Shown here one piece after another: positions 24,227-36,721 of a stretch of 64,000 nt of DNA. The stretch's first letter is position 1, and every line of letters starts with the position of its first letter. This DNA is from Adiantum capillus-veneris (Eukaryota; Streptophyta; Polypodiopsida; Polypodiales; Pteridaceae), in the NCBI GenBank assembly GCA_014529385.2, contig CM043962.1, forward strand, positions 149,042,647 to 149,106,646, written 5' to 3'. The position numbers and the translations under genes are program-made. The notes beneath the pieces are model-generated. The model did not search any database. It was not told where the DNA came from and saw only the letters and a list, made by a program, of their open reading frames with translations.

Positions 24227-25385
24227 TGTAAGGTTTCCAGTTTCTGAAACCTTAGAGATTGTACAAAGCCGATCAAATTAACTTCGCTGTTGAGAAAACA
24301 CTGTAGAATGATCCAATTATGGCAAATATTGCTATTTTTGAAACCGTAACCAGGGCTTTACTAGGGTTAGGATTTTTCAGAACCGAATTTTGGTAAAATC
24401 TAAAAAAGTTACAGGCTCTGAAAGATTACACTACGAATTTAATTAGTTAAGTAAAATTGAATGGTTTCAGTAATTATAATTGCTAAAGACTTTTTATCTT
24501 AAGGTTCTAGAAATTGCAGATATTTCCAGGTTTAATCATTAAAAGTCAAGGAAAATAGCAGAAGTGGATTCTGGAAGCTGGGGGAGCTATGTGGGGCAGT
24601 AATGAACCTGTCCAAGACAGAATTAGTAGCAAGAGGCGCCATCTTGAGCCTGGGGGCTGCTTGAGCTTCAAGCAACTGCTTTTTCCAGTCTATGAGAGCT
24701 TGTGAGTGTCCAGAAACCTATTAATATGACCCTTCCTTCACAATTTTAGACAGACTCAGAGCCTTGGTACATTCTCTCTCATCTAGAGAGACCTCTATGC
24801 AAAAATCACTAGAGAGCAAAGCTCTAGTTGGTTAATCAATGGTAATTAGCACTAACCTTTCTTAATTAGCAAAGCTAGGTTAACCTATTTAAAAATTTCT
24901 TAACTAATTGAAGATTAAACCTATGTATACTCAAAAATCCTCTCTTAATTCAAAAATTCTCTGCTGATTATTGTGATTAAGCTTAGGAATACTAAGCTAA
25001 TTAATTATTATATCATATTAGGGTTAAAATTACTCATTTTAATCATAAATTAATTATTATTGTGATTAAGCTTAGGAATACTAAGCTAATTAATTATTAT
25101 ATCATATTAGGATTAAAATTACTCATTTTAATCATAAATTAATGACAATTATACTAATTAAGTTTAAATTAATATGAGATAATTATCAGAGCTATGCTAG
25201 ACTATCACTATGCTAAGAAAATTATCTTGTAATTATTTGAGTAATTTTCATAATTAATTAAGTAGAATTACAATGTTTTTGAGAGAAACGTAAAGTGGAA
25301 AATAAGCAAACTACTCCAAAATAATTTGAAATATTTATCAGAGGTAAATCACATCTTAGGAAAGCTATGATAATTATCTTAACCT

Positions 25386-26475
25386 CAGATAATTAGTTTA
25401 CCTAATTATCTTAGTAGAATTACACTGTTTTTAAGAAAAATGAAAAGCGAAAAAATATCAAATTGATCCAAAATACTTTGAGATAATTATCATAGGTAAC
25501 TCACATCTCATGAAACTCGTGATAATTATCTTTAGCTCAGATAATTAGTTTAACTAATTATCTCAGTATAATTATACTACTTTTAGGGAAAATTAAAAAG
25601 GGGAAAATAGCAAATTGATTCAAAATACTTTGAGATAATTATCAGACATAAATCAAATTTTATGGACCCGTGATAATTATCTTAACCTTAGATAATTAGT
25701 TAAACTAATTATCTCAATATAATTATACTATTTTAAGGGGAAATTAAAAGGGGAAAAATAGTAAATTGATTCAAAATGCTTTGAGATAATTATTAGAGAT
25801 AAATAACATCTTATGGGACCCATGATAATTATCTTAACCTCAAATAACTAGTTTAACTAATTATCTTAGCATAATTATACTGTTTTTAGGAGAAATTAAA
25901 AGGGGGAAATAGCAAATTGATTCAAAATGCGTTGAGATAATTATCAAAGATAAATCACATCTTATGGACCCGTGATAATTATCTTAACCTCAGAAAATTA
26001 GTTCAACTAATTATCTCAGTATAATTATATTGTTTTTAGGAGAAATTAACAAGGGAAAAATAGCAAAGTGATTCAAAATGCTTTGAGATAATTATCAAAG
26101 ATAAATCACATCTTATGGGACCTATGATAATTATCTTAACCTTAGATAATTACTTTAATTAATTATCTCAACAAAATTACACTATTTTCAGGGAAAACTA
26201 AATAGAAAAAAATATCAAACTAATCCAAAATGCTTTGAAATAATTATCAGAAGAAACATCCATCTTAAGTAACCCTTGATAGTTATCTTACTCTCAAATA
26301 ATTAATTTAACTAATTATCTCAGTAGAAAAACACTGTTTTTAAGAAAAAATTAATAGGAGAAAAGAGTAAATTAAACTAAAAACCTTTGAGATAATTATC
26401 GGAGGTAAATTACAACTTAACAAACCCTTGATAATTATTTTAACCACAGATAATTAGTTTAGCTAATTATCTTAG
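25386..26475. repeat. 152-bp phased repeats with 23-25 bp palindrome (LTR A)
   Basis: The half-site GATAATTAGTT, one T, then its reverse complement starts at 25388, 25540, 25691, 25843, 25993, 26145, 26297 and 26449. Spacings are 150-152 bp. Most copies keep near-perfect dyad symmetry. The intervening sequence varies more, although GATAATTATC and AAAATAGCAAATTGATTCAA recur. Confidence 0.92.
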
Positions 26476-27665
26476 TAGAACAATACTATTTTTTAGGATA
26501 AAGTAAAGGGGGAAATTAGTAAATCATGTGATAGGATTACATACTATTTATCAGAGTTAAACTATATGATACAAAGTCCGTGATAATTATGTCAAGGTTA
26601 GAAACTTAGTATAGATATTTATCTAAGTCAAATTATACTAATTCTAGCTAAAAACTAAAAAGAAAAATTAGTAAATCATACTATATGAGTACATGCTATT
26701 TATCACGGTAAGATTACATGATGAAAAGACCGACTATTTATCAGAGTTAAACTATATGATACAAAGTCCGTGATAATTATGTCAAGGTTAGAAACTTAGT
26801 ATAGATATTTATCTAAGTCAAATTATACTAATTCTAGCTAAAAACTAAAAAGAAAAATTAGTAAATCATACTATATGAGTACATGCTATTTATCACGGTA
26901 AGATTACATGATGAAAAGACCGTGATAATTATATCAAGGATAGAAACTTATTATAGATATTTAAGTTAATCAAATTATACTAATTCTAGCTAAAAACTAA
27001 AGGAGAAAATTAGTAAATCATGTTATATGATTACATGCTATTTATGAGAGTTAGATTATATGATAAAGAGATTGTGATAATTATGTCAAGATTAGAAAAC
27101 TGGTATAGATATTAAAGATGGAAATTAGATAATTGAGTTGAAAAATTAAACGATAATTATTAGAAGTCACAAATGTCCTTATCTCCTTATGATAATTATA
27201 CCATAATTCATTAGTGAGTTTAGAAAATTATAATTGACCAAAAGTCATATTTTTAGCAAAAGATTAATTAAAATAAGTAGACTTTGGATTCAAAAATTTC
27301 TAGGAAAATTATAGTAAGTGTAAACCTATAATATTAAGTGGAAGAAATGAACTCTTTGAGAAAAAAAAATAGAATAAATATTAAGCTAAAAATAAACAGA
27401 TTCCAAACTTAAAATTTAATGAAAAAATTAGGAAAAAGATATACAAAATTATAAGAAAATTAGGATAGCTTAGAAAACCCTTAGGGAAGCTGTGGAAAAA
27501 GTTATCATGCCTATATAGAAAAAGAAAAAATTACTAGGTCAAGAATTTACCAATTAAGAATATAAATTTAACATAGATTTTGGTAAAATTGGATACAAAA
27601 CTTTAAATCTAGCTTTTGGATAATTACCTAATGATTAGACGTCTTTTTTATTAGGATAAGAAGTT

Positions 27666-27827
27666 ATGGCACCTAAAAGGACCCGAGAAAATCCTACATC
27701 TGATGATGAGAACGTAGCTCCAAAATAAACTAGAGCGACGCACGACGACGAAGCCGGGCCTAGTAGTAGGCCTACGGAGGAGAGTCTTCAGGCGCCAGCG
27801 CAGCAGGAGATGGTCAATCAATCCCAG
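27666..27827 (+). pseudogene. Gag-like N-terminal exon inside LTR A
   Basis: ATG opens MAPKRTRENPTSDDENVAPK and then TAA. A shifted frame continues ATHDDEAGPSSRPTEESLQA up to a good splice donor, CCCAG|GTAGGT, at 27828. The acidic, low-complexity N-terminus resembles gypsy gag starts (inference). A splice acceptor and the rest of gag are not present in the collapsed interior. Confidence 0.5.
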
Positions 27828-28945
27828 GTAGGTTTCCCATATTCAATTAAGTCTTTAAATTGTTTAAGTTCTTTCATAAGTTAGCATTGCACACGTAAGG
27901 AGTGAGTAAGAATAAGAAAAGGAATAATTGATAAAAAACGGAGGGTAACTTTCAACATGCATTGTTTATAATGTAGAAAAAAATTGTTTGGGTTAAAATT
28001 GGTTGAATTAGGAAAGATATGATTGATCATCCTTAAAACAGCTTGTCTCAAGACACCTCCGAATCCTTGGTATAAATTGATGATAATGATGGTTTTCTAG
28101 CCACGGATAAGTCGGTTACCCCCATGAACGATGAGTTTCTACTCCGTGTCATGTCTTGATGTTTCTACATACGTTAGGATACCGTTTTTTATCCTAGGGG
28201 AACCGCCCGGTTGTATGGGCAACTGGTTTGGTGTATGGGCACCCGGAACCTTGGATGGGGGTTTATCCACTCCGGATTATGAATAAGGAATGGGTGCCGT
28301 TTTTTCACTCGTAGGTGGTCTTGAGACAAGAAGAGTATTGGTCATGGTTATTATGGACAATGTTTTGATTTACCCTGTCTTAAGTTTAAAGATGTCTGTT
28401 TGCAAAAAGAATGCTTTCAAAGGCTGTTTTAATAAAATTTGGTTATGAAGGGTAAAAGAAATCATTATTTTAATTGTGATAAGAACGTGGTAGTAATTAA
28501 ATAACAAATGAATCATGTGTGAGTGCGGGTGGTAAGTGGGGATTGACTAAGGTTGTCAATCATGGACGGGTGGACCTGATTAGTCAGGTAACTATCCATC
28601 CCTGCGCACTAAAACGTTTAGAAAACTTCTTCACTTGGAAGAGGAGTCCACCAATGGCTATGTCCTCATATCTGTTAAGGGGAAAAAAGTGTTGGTTGAC
28701 GATACCTTAGCCCAATTGTGGCAGTTATAGGGCCGAAATAGTTATTTGGACTTTTAAAACGTTGTCCCGTTTCCGCTGCGAGATAGGACTAGGTCTTCTT
28801 CTAAGGCTATAGACCCAAGCCATTGTCAATGGTAAAGGTCTATTCCTTGGATTTTTCTTGTTAAGAGACTCTTATTTTTATCAGATCTAGAGACCTGTCA
28901 AGGATCCCATCCCGATCTTGATATTGGCGGGTTGGGGATCTCACA

Positions 28946-30357
28946 AGTGGTATCAGAGCCTGGGTTAGTTTGGGAAAATTTCGTACTGTCTGAAAAAAAA
29001 ATTTTAAAAAAAGAAAATCTGGTTAGCTAATCAAAGGCTTATGCGTCGATAATTCAGGAAGATCCTCTGATTGAATATCGCAAGTTCCAAGTCTTTGAGC
29101 TTATTTATGAGAGTGCTTGTCATTCTCCAAACAATTTTTTCCGACGAAGCGTGATGGAGCTACTGATGAAGGTTCACACTCCTCATTTGACTCGGATAGA
29201 TAAAGGCTGGGAGCTCTAATGGAGCAATGAAGGAAGCTGGGATGTCTTACCACGGATTTAAAGAAACTACGTTGGACTGAGAAACTAAGAGTGGTTCAAT
29301 TTTACTACTTCTTGGGTACAAACTCCAGTATCACTGTTCCCACTTATCCAGGAGACACGAGGAAACCCCTGAACGAATGGATAAAGTGGTGGAGATAATT
29401 CCATATCGAAGAATCAGAACTTTTTCTCAGAATATCCCTAAGAATTTGCATCTTGTAATTTACTTTCGGATTCTAATTGAGTATAAGAATAAATATTCAC
29501 CTTATGAATGAGGAAGATAAAAGAGCCACTTGCTTGGCCACAGTTAGCAATCCTAGAGTTTTGTAAACCCCTATAAGTCGATGATGTAAAACTTTGAGTT
29601 ACTTATATAATGGTATACATTATTTTCTTTTCTAAATTACTTAAGGAAGCATTCAATCAAGAAATTAAGGATTGATCTAGCAAATGAGACAGAGGTTCTT
29701 GATAGTATGAAAAGCATTTGGATCTTCAAAATGAGATAGTTATTAGGAAACGAACTCACATTCTTTATGCACACGATAGCCTTCCTTGAAAAATGACATA
29801 GATATGAAAGTATTAATGTACGAGACTAATAGGAAGCCTAAAAGAACTCTTGGTATGATACTTCTTAAAACCCTTTACATAATGTTGGTCAACCAGGCTA
29901 GAGCACAGAGAGGGTACCTCTGGTGCAATGGTGGAAGCTTGTGCCAAACGCAGATTGCTCAGAATGGCAAGAACACGCCGAGCGCGTTCATATTGGCAAA
30001 GCTGGAATACATGATACTTGTCGAATGCTGATTGCTGTGAATGGTCAGTTAGACCGAGCGTGTTCATGTTGACAAGGTGGATATATGGATATTTTATGGA
30101 ATTAATTTAACCTAGTTTTTGAGATGATACAAATGGTTTGTAAAGGTTTTTAAGATGAGCTCAACACTGAGAGTTTCTTGGGGAAAAGTTGACTAGCAAG
30201 TAACTCTAACTAGAGAAAGAAGTCTACAAAACAGAGTAATCAGAGAACATGGAAGGACTACCCCACTGAAGACGCCACTTGGGAAGATGAATTTCTCTTC
30301 TCAAAGACTTTCCCAGTTTCGGTTGAGATGAGGACATCTCAATTTCTTAAGTTGGGG
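28946..30357 (+). other. Collapsed chromovirus interior with primer binding site
   Basis: TGGTATCAGAGCCTGGG at 28948 is an initiator-Met primer site two bases past the LTR. The next 1.2 kb has no long ORF. Scattered phrases such as WELLM and WIKWWR could be gag debris. Polymerase domains are missing. Confidence 0.75.
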
Positions 30358-30360
30358 TGA
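30200..30360 (+). pseudogene. Chromodomain remnant
   Basis: RERSLQNRVIREH in one frame is followed, after an indel, by WKDYPTEDATWEDEFLFSKT. This is the C-terminal half of a chromovirus chromodomain, which targets integration to particular chromatin. The stop TGA (30358-30360) overlaps the TG that begins the 3' LTR, and a GTTGGGG polypurine stretch precedes it. Confidence 0.8.
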
Positions 30361-31214
30361 TTCTAAGGTTTCCAGTTTATGAAACCTTAGAAATTGGGGT
30401 GATTCTAAGGTTTCCAGTTTATGAAACCTTAGAAATTGTACAAAGCCAATCAAATTAACATGGCTGTCGAGAAAACACTGTAGAATGATCCAATTATGGC
30501 AAATATTGGTATTTTTGGAACCGTAACCAGAGCTTTACTAGGGTTAGGATTTTTCAGAACCGAATTCCGATAAAATCTGAAAAAGTTACGGGCTCTAAAA
30601 GGTAACACTATGAATTTAATTAGTTAAGTAAAATTGAATGGTTTCAATAATTATTACTGCTAAAGAATTTTTTTCCTAAGGTTCTAGAAATTGCAGATAT
30701 TTCCAAGTTTAATCATTAAAAGTTAGGAAAAATAGCAGAAATGGATTCTGGAAGCTGGGGGAGCTGTGTGGAACAGTAATGAACCTACCCAAAACAGAAT
30801 TAGTAGCAGGGGGTGCCATCTTGAGCCTGGGGGTTGCTTGAGCTACGAGCAACTGCTTTTTCCAACCTATGAGAGCTTGTGAGTGCTTAGAAACCTATAA
30901 ATATGATCCTTGATTCACAATTTCAGACAAACTCGGAGCCTTGGTACATTCTCTCTCATCTAGAGAGACCTCTACGTAGAAATCACTAGAGAGCACAGCT
31001 CTAGTTGGTTAATCAACGGTAATTAGCACTAACCTTTCTTAATTAGCAAAGCTAGGTTAACCTATTTACAAATTTCTTACCTAATTGAAGATTGAATCTA
31101 TGTATACTCAAAAATCCTCTCTTAATTCAAAATTATCTGCTGATTATTGTGATTAAACTTAGGGATAATTATCCTATTTACATCTTATGGAGCTTGTGAT
31201 AATTATCTTAAGCT

Positions 31215-31810
31215 CAGATAATTAGTTTAACTAATTATCTCAGCATAATTATACTTATTTTAGGAGAAATTAAAAGGGTGAAAATAGCAAATTGATTTAA
31301 AATGCTTTGAGATAATTACTAAAGATAAATCACATTTTATGAGACCCGTGATAATTATCTTAATCTCGGATAATTAGTTTAACTAATTATCTCAGCATAA
31401 TTATATTGTTTTTAGGGAAAATTAAAATGGAAAAAATAGCAAACTGATTCAAAATGTTTTAAGATAATTGTTAGAGATAAATCACATTCTATGGCATTGG
31501 TGATAATTATCTTAACGTCAGATAATTACTTTAACTACTGATCTTAGTAGAATTACATTGTTTTTAAGAAAAAATAAATAGGGGAAAATAGCAAACTGAT
31601 CAATAATGATTTGAGATAATTATTAGAGAAAAAACACATCTTAGAAAACACTTGATAATTAACTTACTCTCAAAAAATTAGTTTAACTAATTAACTCAAG
31701 AGAAAAACATTGTTTTTAAAGAAAAATTAATGGGGGAAAAGAGTAAATTAAACTAAAAACCTTTGATAATTATCTTAACCACAGATAATTAGTTTAGCTA
31801 ATTATCTTAG
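31215..31810. repeat. 152-bp phased palindrome repeats (LTR B)
   Basis: Palindrome starts are at 31217, 31369, 31521, 31673 and 31784. The first three intervals are exactly 152 bp and the last is 111 bp, the result of a 41-bp deletion. There are five units here against eight in LTR A. Confidence 0.9.
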
Positions 31811-32848
31811 TATAAAAACACTATTTATGAAGGTAAAGTAAAGGGGGAAATTAGTAAATCATGTGATATGATTACATACTATTTATCAGAGTTAAACTAG
31901 ATGATAAAAAGGCTGTAATAATTATGTCAAGGTTAAAAACTTAGTATAGATATTTATCTAAGTCAAATTATACTAATTCTAGCTGAAAACTAAAGAGGAA
32001 AATTAGTAAATCATGCTATATGAGTACATGCTATTTATGAGGGCTAGATTACATGATGAAAAGGCCATGATAATTATGTCAAGTGTAGAAACTTAGTATA
32101 GATATTTACTTTAGTCAAATTATACTAATTCTAGCTAGAAACTAAAGGGGAAAATTAGTAAATAATGTTATATGATTACATGATATTTATGAGAGTTAGA
32201 TTATATGATAAAGAGACCGTGATAATTATGTCAAAGTTAAAAAACTAGTATGGATATTTATCTAAATCAAATTATACTAATTTTAGCTAAAAATTAAAGA
32301 TGGAAATTAGATAATTGAGTTGTAAAATTTAAAGATAATTATCAAAGGTTACAAACATCCTTATCTCCTTGTGATAATTATACCATAGTTAATTAGTGAG
32401 TTTAGAAAATTATAATCGACCAAAAGTCCGATTTTTAGCAAAAGATTAATTAAAATAAGTAGACTTTGCGATTAAAAGTTTCTAGGAAAATTACAGTAAG
32501 TGTAAATCTATGATATAAAGTGGAGGAAATGAACTCTTTGAAAGAAAATTAATAGAATAAATATTAAGCTCAAAATAAACAGATTCCAAGCTTTAAATTC
32601 GATGAAAAAATTAGGAAAAAGATATACAAAATTATTAGAAAAGTAGAATAGCTTAGAAAACCCTTAGGGAAGCTGTGGAGAAACTAATCATGTCTATATA
32701 GGAAAATAAGAAATTACTAGGTCAAGAATTTACCAATTAAGACTATAAATTTAACCTAGATTTGGGTAAAATTGGATACAAAGGTTAACTCTAGCTTTCG
32801 GATAATTTACCTAATGATTAGACGTCCTTCTTATAAGGATAAAAATTT

Positions 32849-33008
32849 ATGGCACCTAAAAAGACCCGAGAAAATCCTACATCTGATGATGAGGACGTAG
32901 CTCCAACGAACTAGAGTGACGCACGACGACGAAGCCGGGCCTAGTAGTAGGCCTACGGAGGAGAGTCTTCAGGCGCCAGTGCAGCAGGAGATGGCCAATC
33001 AATCCCAG
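32849..33008 (+). pseudogene. Gag-like N-terminal exon inside LTR B
   Basis: MAPKKTRENPTSDDEDVAPT then N and TAG, followed by the same downstream frame as LTR A and the donor CCCAG|GTGGGT at 33009. Both LTR copies break near the same codon but in different ways. Confidence 0.5.
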
Positions 33009-34083
33009 GTGGGTTTTCCATTATTCAATTAAGTCTTTAAATAGTTTAAGTTCTTTCATAAGTTAGCATTGCACACGTAAGGAGTGAGTAAGAATAAGAA
33101 AAGGAATAATTGACCAAAAACGGAGGGTAACTTTCAACGTGCATTGTTTATAATGTAGGAAAAAATTGTTTGGGTTAAAATTGGTTGAATTAGGAAAGAT
33201 ATGATTGATCATCCTTAAGACAGCTTGTCTCAAGACACCTCCGACTCCTTGGTATAAATTGATGAGAATGATGGCTTTCCCGCCATAGATAAGTCGGTTA
33301 TCCCCATGAACGATGAGTTTCTACTCAGTGTCATGTCTTGATGTTTCTACATAAGTTAGGATACCATTTTTTATCGTAGGGCAGCCGCCCGGTTGTATGG
33401 GAAACTAATTTGGTGTATGGGCACCCGGAACCTTGGGTGGGCGTTTATCCACTCCGGATTAAGAATAAAGAATGGGTGCCATTTTTCCACCCTTAGGTGG
33501 TCTTGAGACAAGAAGAGTACTGGTCATGGTTATTATGGACAATGTTTTGATTGACAGTACCATGTCTTAAGTTTAAAGATGTCTGTTTGCAAGAAGAATG
33601 TTTTCAATACTGTTTTCAAAGGCTGTTTTAATGAAATTTGGTTATGAAGGATAAAAGAAATCATTATTTTAGTTGTGATAAGAACGTGGTAGTAAATAAC
33701 AAATGAATCATGTGTGAGTACGGGGTGGTAATTGGGGATTGACTAAGGTTGTCAATCATGGACGGGTGGACCTGATTAGTTAGGTAACTATCCATCCCTG
33801 CGTACTAAAACGTTTAGAAAACTTCTTCACTTGGAAGAGGAATCCACCAATGGCTATGCCCTCACATCTGTTAGGGGGAAAAAAGCGTTGGTTGAGAATA
33901 CCTTAGCCCGATTGTGGCAGTTATAGGGCCGAAATAGTTTTTTGGACTTTTAAAACGTTGTCTCGTTTTCACTACGAGACAGGACTAGGTCTTCTTCTAA
34001 GGCTAGAGACCCAAGCCATTGTCAATGATAAAGGTCTTTTTCTTGTTTAGAGACTCTGATTTTTATCAGACCTAGAGACCTAT

Positions 34084-34763
34084 CCTACAAGAGGTTGTCA
34101 ATCTCTTGGAAAACAACAAACAATTAGCATCTAACTCAGGCTATACTCAAATGATTGAAATTACCAAAAGCTAATCGCTCATCGACAAACAAATCACATC
34201 CATTACAACATCAAACGACATCCAAACGTTATGAAACTTCTAGGGCATGTTTATAAGACCTAAGCACACATGATTATGTTCTCAAATCTCACTTCAAGTC
34301 AAGTGAAAAAATCACGATTATTAACAGCAGTAGTGAGTTTTTGACCTAGTTGTTTTCGACCTAGTTGTTTTCGACCCAGAATGAACCTAAATGCTTAGCA
34401 ATGATGTCCCAATACCCCGCCTATACTTAATTTTTTATTTTAAAGCTTCAATTCCAACTTATGATGAAATTAGGCCGCGGATCGATGATACCAAAAGCTA
34501 CGGTTACCATGAAATGCTTACATCAATGCGTAGAGCTCTTACCTGCGATTGCAACACAACAGATGCGACTGCAATGTGACAACCGGGGAGGGAGTAGTAA
34601 GCACAAGAAGGAGAGAAGTGAGCGCCGTTAGCTCGCACTGTGTTTCTATTATCCAAAACCTTTTTAAAAACTTACAAAAATTAGCTTTTATACCTTAACC
34701 AAGGTTTTTGGTGATCAAAGCTGTGAGATCCCCAACCCATCAATACCAAGATCGGGATGGGAT
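34084..34763 (-). repeat. Inverted segment: host LTR part plus chromovirus LTR end
   Basis: 34084-34721 is the reverse complement of 60605-61149 (older LTR, including GGTATAAAAGC as its TATA box). 34722-34763 is the reverse complement of the last bases of the chromovirus LTR. Sequence on both sides is in direct orientation. The ORF at 34391 is a shadow. Confidence 0.85.
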
Positions 34764-34870
34764 CCTTGATCTATGCACTAGTTAAGTCAGCTTGGTCCCA
34801 TGGATTGATAATTATATTTGTGATTCTCGCTATGTCTGCAATAAGATAGGAGTGAACTGCATAGCTTGAG
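34764..34870 (+). repeat. Right end of older LTR
   Basis: CTATGCACTAGTTAAGTCAG and what follows match 61157-61250 in direct orientation up to AGATAGGAGTGA, after which the two loci diverge. That point is the likely LTR end. Confidence 0.7.
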
Positions 34871-36721
34871 ATTGTCGTCTTTTGCAGTGTAGAGATAGCT
34901 TGGAAGTAGGTTGTACTTGCTAAGTACCTTTAGGATTGTAGAATTAGATTTGGATTTTGAGAATGATTTATGGACGAGACAAGTCTTGAGATCGAGGCTC
35001 AAAAATCCATCAAAAACAAAAAAAAGAGTGTTTGTGGACACTTTTCACAACCCCATTGCAGTAGAACCTAGGAGTAGGGTAAGTAGAATCTGAGGTGGAA
35101 TCTCAGAACATTGCTCTCTCCAAAAGAATCAATTGTGATTTTTATTGTGAAGTTGCAAAATTTTAAGTCTATGGCTAGAAATAGCACCAAAAGACTGTCA
35201 ACCATTCAATCCGACTGGGGAGTATGCCTTAAAAGTTGTATGAACCAGTGGGTAATCTCAAGAACGCATTGGGGTAAAAATTTCAAGAGTTTGCAAAAAC
35301 TTAGATTGTCTACTTTTTCTTGACATTTTAGGCCAAATTAAGTTTTGACTTGACTTAGAGGCTTAAAATAGCTCATGCAAAGACTGTCCAATGAAAAAGT
35401 TCAAAAAAAGTGCTCATTTTAGGCCTAAAGTAAATAATCACGATTATGTACTTTCAACTCAAAAGTGACCAAGGTTGATACCAGAGACTCTATGCATGTT
35501 AAACAACTTTTGCAAATGACCATAGAATTTGGATCACCAAACTGACCAAAAACTTGGTAAAAACTAAATTTTGTACTGACTTTCAAGAACTTGAGTGTAA
35601 ATTGAAAAACTTCAAACCAAGTGAAACTTGACTCATAGGCTTATATTGATGTGATAAACAAGTGTACATGCTCAATTGACCAAAAAGATGCAAAAACTTG
35701 CCAGAAGTAAATAATTACGATTATTTACTTCTATCCCATTTTTCAAGTTTTTTTACCAACCCATCATACCACTAGTTTTAGCATATTATAGTAAGCCCAC
35801 AAACAAAATTTGGTAAGATTTGAATCATTGGATTGAAATTTGTGGTCAAATTTGCAAAGTCAGTCTGCAGACACAAAACTGCTGACCATTTGAACAAGAA
35901 TTATCCAAACTAGCAGGAGTAAATAATCGTCATTATTTACATCTTCTACAAAATTGAACATTTTTGCAATTTGAGTATACCACAAGGTCAAGCATATCAA
36001 GCAGACCACACAAATCAATTTTGATGAAATTTGGATCACAAATTGAGACTTAAACCAGATTCTTGAAAACCGAGTGTGCGAACACGAAACAGTTGATAAC
36101 TTGAACAATTTTGTTCAAACTTAGTGAAACTTGTCCAAAGACCTTAACAAGTTGTAGACTTGGCTAAACAAGCCAGAAAGTGCAAAAAACTAAGAAAAGT
36201 AAATAATTGTAATTATTTACTACTGATACACACATACAGACTTTTTGACTTTTGAACTTGTACAGTGTTAGACCAACATAATACAAGGCCATCGGGAAAT
36301 TTTGGATTCAATCGGATTCAAATTAGTACATGTTCACTCAGTTTCGAGGTTATAGATTAGTCCTTTGGCTTTTTGTAAAAGTAGAATTTGAAAGTCTCAA
36401 TTGTCGACTCACTTAGCTCAGATTATAGTAATACACATAGACCAAGTCACAATAGTTAGCAAAAATTGTACAGCCTTTATGAAGGTATAGCTAACTTGAT
36501 TGAAACTGATACAGGAATCAGGTTGCAGACAAGGAATTGAAAGCTTGACAAAAGTGGCAAACAAGTCAATCCGACGGTAAGTACTCTATCCAGGGCTTCA
36601 CAAGTCTATATGAACCTTAGATCTGGTCGTATACTAGCAAATCAGGGCATATTTGGAGAGGCCGCTAGTAGAGTATCCACCAAAGAGAGTGTGAATCAAG
36701 GAGAGCACTTGAACACTATCA
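34871..36721 (+). other. Noncoding leader upstream of gypsy gag
   Basis: No long ORF. It holds repeated degenerate units (GTAAATAAT, AAATTTGG, ACTTG, GCAAAAACTT) around the palindromes listed separately. The region links the LTR at its left to the gag-like ORF at 36722. Confidence 0.65.
35429..36222. repeat. Spaced palindromes, half-site GTAAATAATCG
   Basis: Copies at 35429-35453, 35704-35731, 35918-35941 and 36198-36222 have arms of 10-13 bp with 0-3 mismatches. Spacing is about 275, 214 and 280 bp. A related half-copy is near 34310. The sequence between copies is only loosely similar. Confidence 0.88.

Larger units (their letters stand above)
24227..28945 (+). repeat. Chromovirus 5' LTR, 4.7 kb
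   Basis: It runs TGTAAGGTTTCC...GGGGATCTCACA. A TATA-like CTATTAATATG lies about 490 bp in, at 24718. Downstream are the 152-bp palindrome array, a second repeat type of about 170-190 bp (26.5-27.1 kb), an identical 190-bp duplication (26544-26733, 26734-26923), a gag-like ATG at 27666, and about 1.1 kb to the end. Confidence 0.88.
30358..34083 (+). repeat. Chromovirus 3' LTR, shortened
   Basis: It is collinear with LTR A. A 42-bp duplication (30358 and 30400) repeats the LTR start with its polypurine neighbour. A good TATA box, TATAAATA, is at 30896. It has fewer 152-bp units and lacks the 190-bp duplication. The last roughly 40 bp are inverted at 34722-34763. Confidence 0.87.
24227..34763 (+). 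mobile_element. Large-LTR chromovirus (Ty3-gypsy) with collapsed interior
   Basis: LTRs are 24227-28945 and 30358-34083, with the last part of the second displaced by inversion to 34722-34763. The interior is only about 1.4 kb. It holds a primer binding site at one end and a chromodomain remnant at the other, with no recognisable RT, RNase H or integrase. The TSD is GCTTT at 24222-24226, and its inverted partner AAAGC is at 34717-34721. The element fits a large-LTR, non-autonomous derivative. Confidence 0.88.

Noticed and set aside
25386-26475. CRISPR array
   Set aside because: Regular spacing and palindromic repeats, but 152-bp units also share similarity between palindromes, the host is eukaryotic and no cas genes exist.
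28948-28960. tRNA gene fragment
   Set aside because: TGGTATCAGAGCC is a primer binding site next to an LTR, not part of a tRNA cloverleaf.
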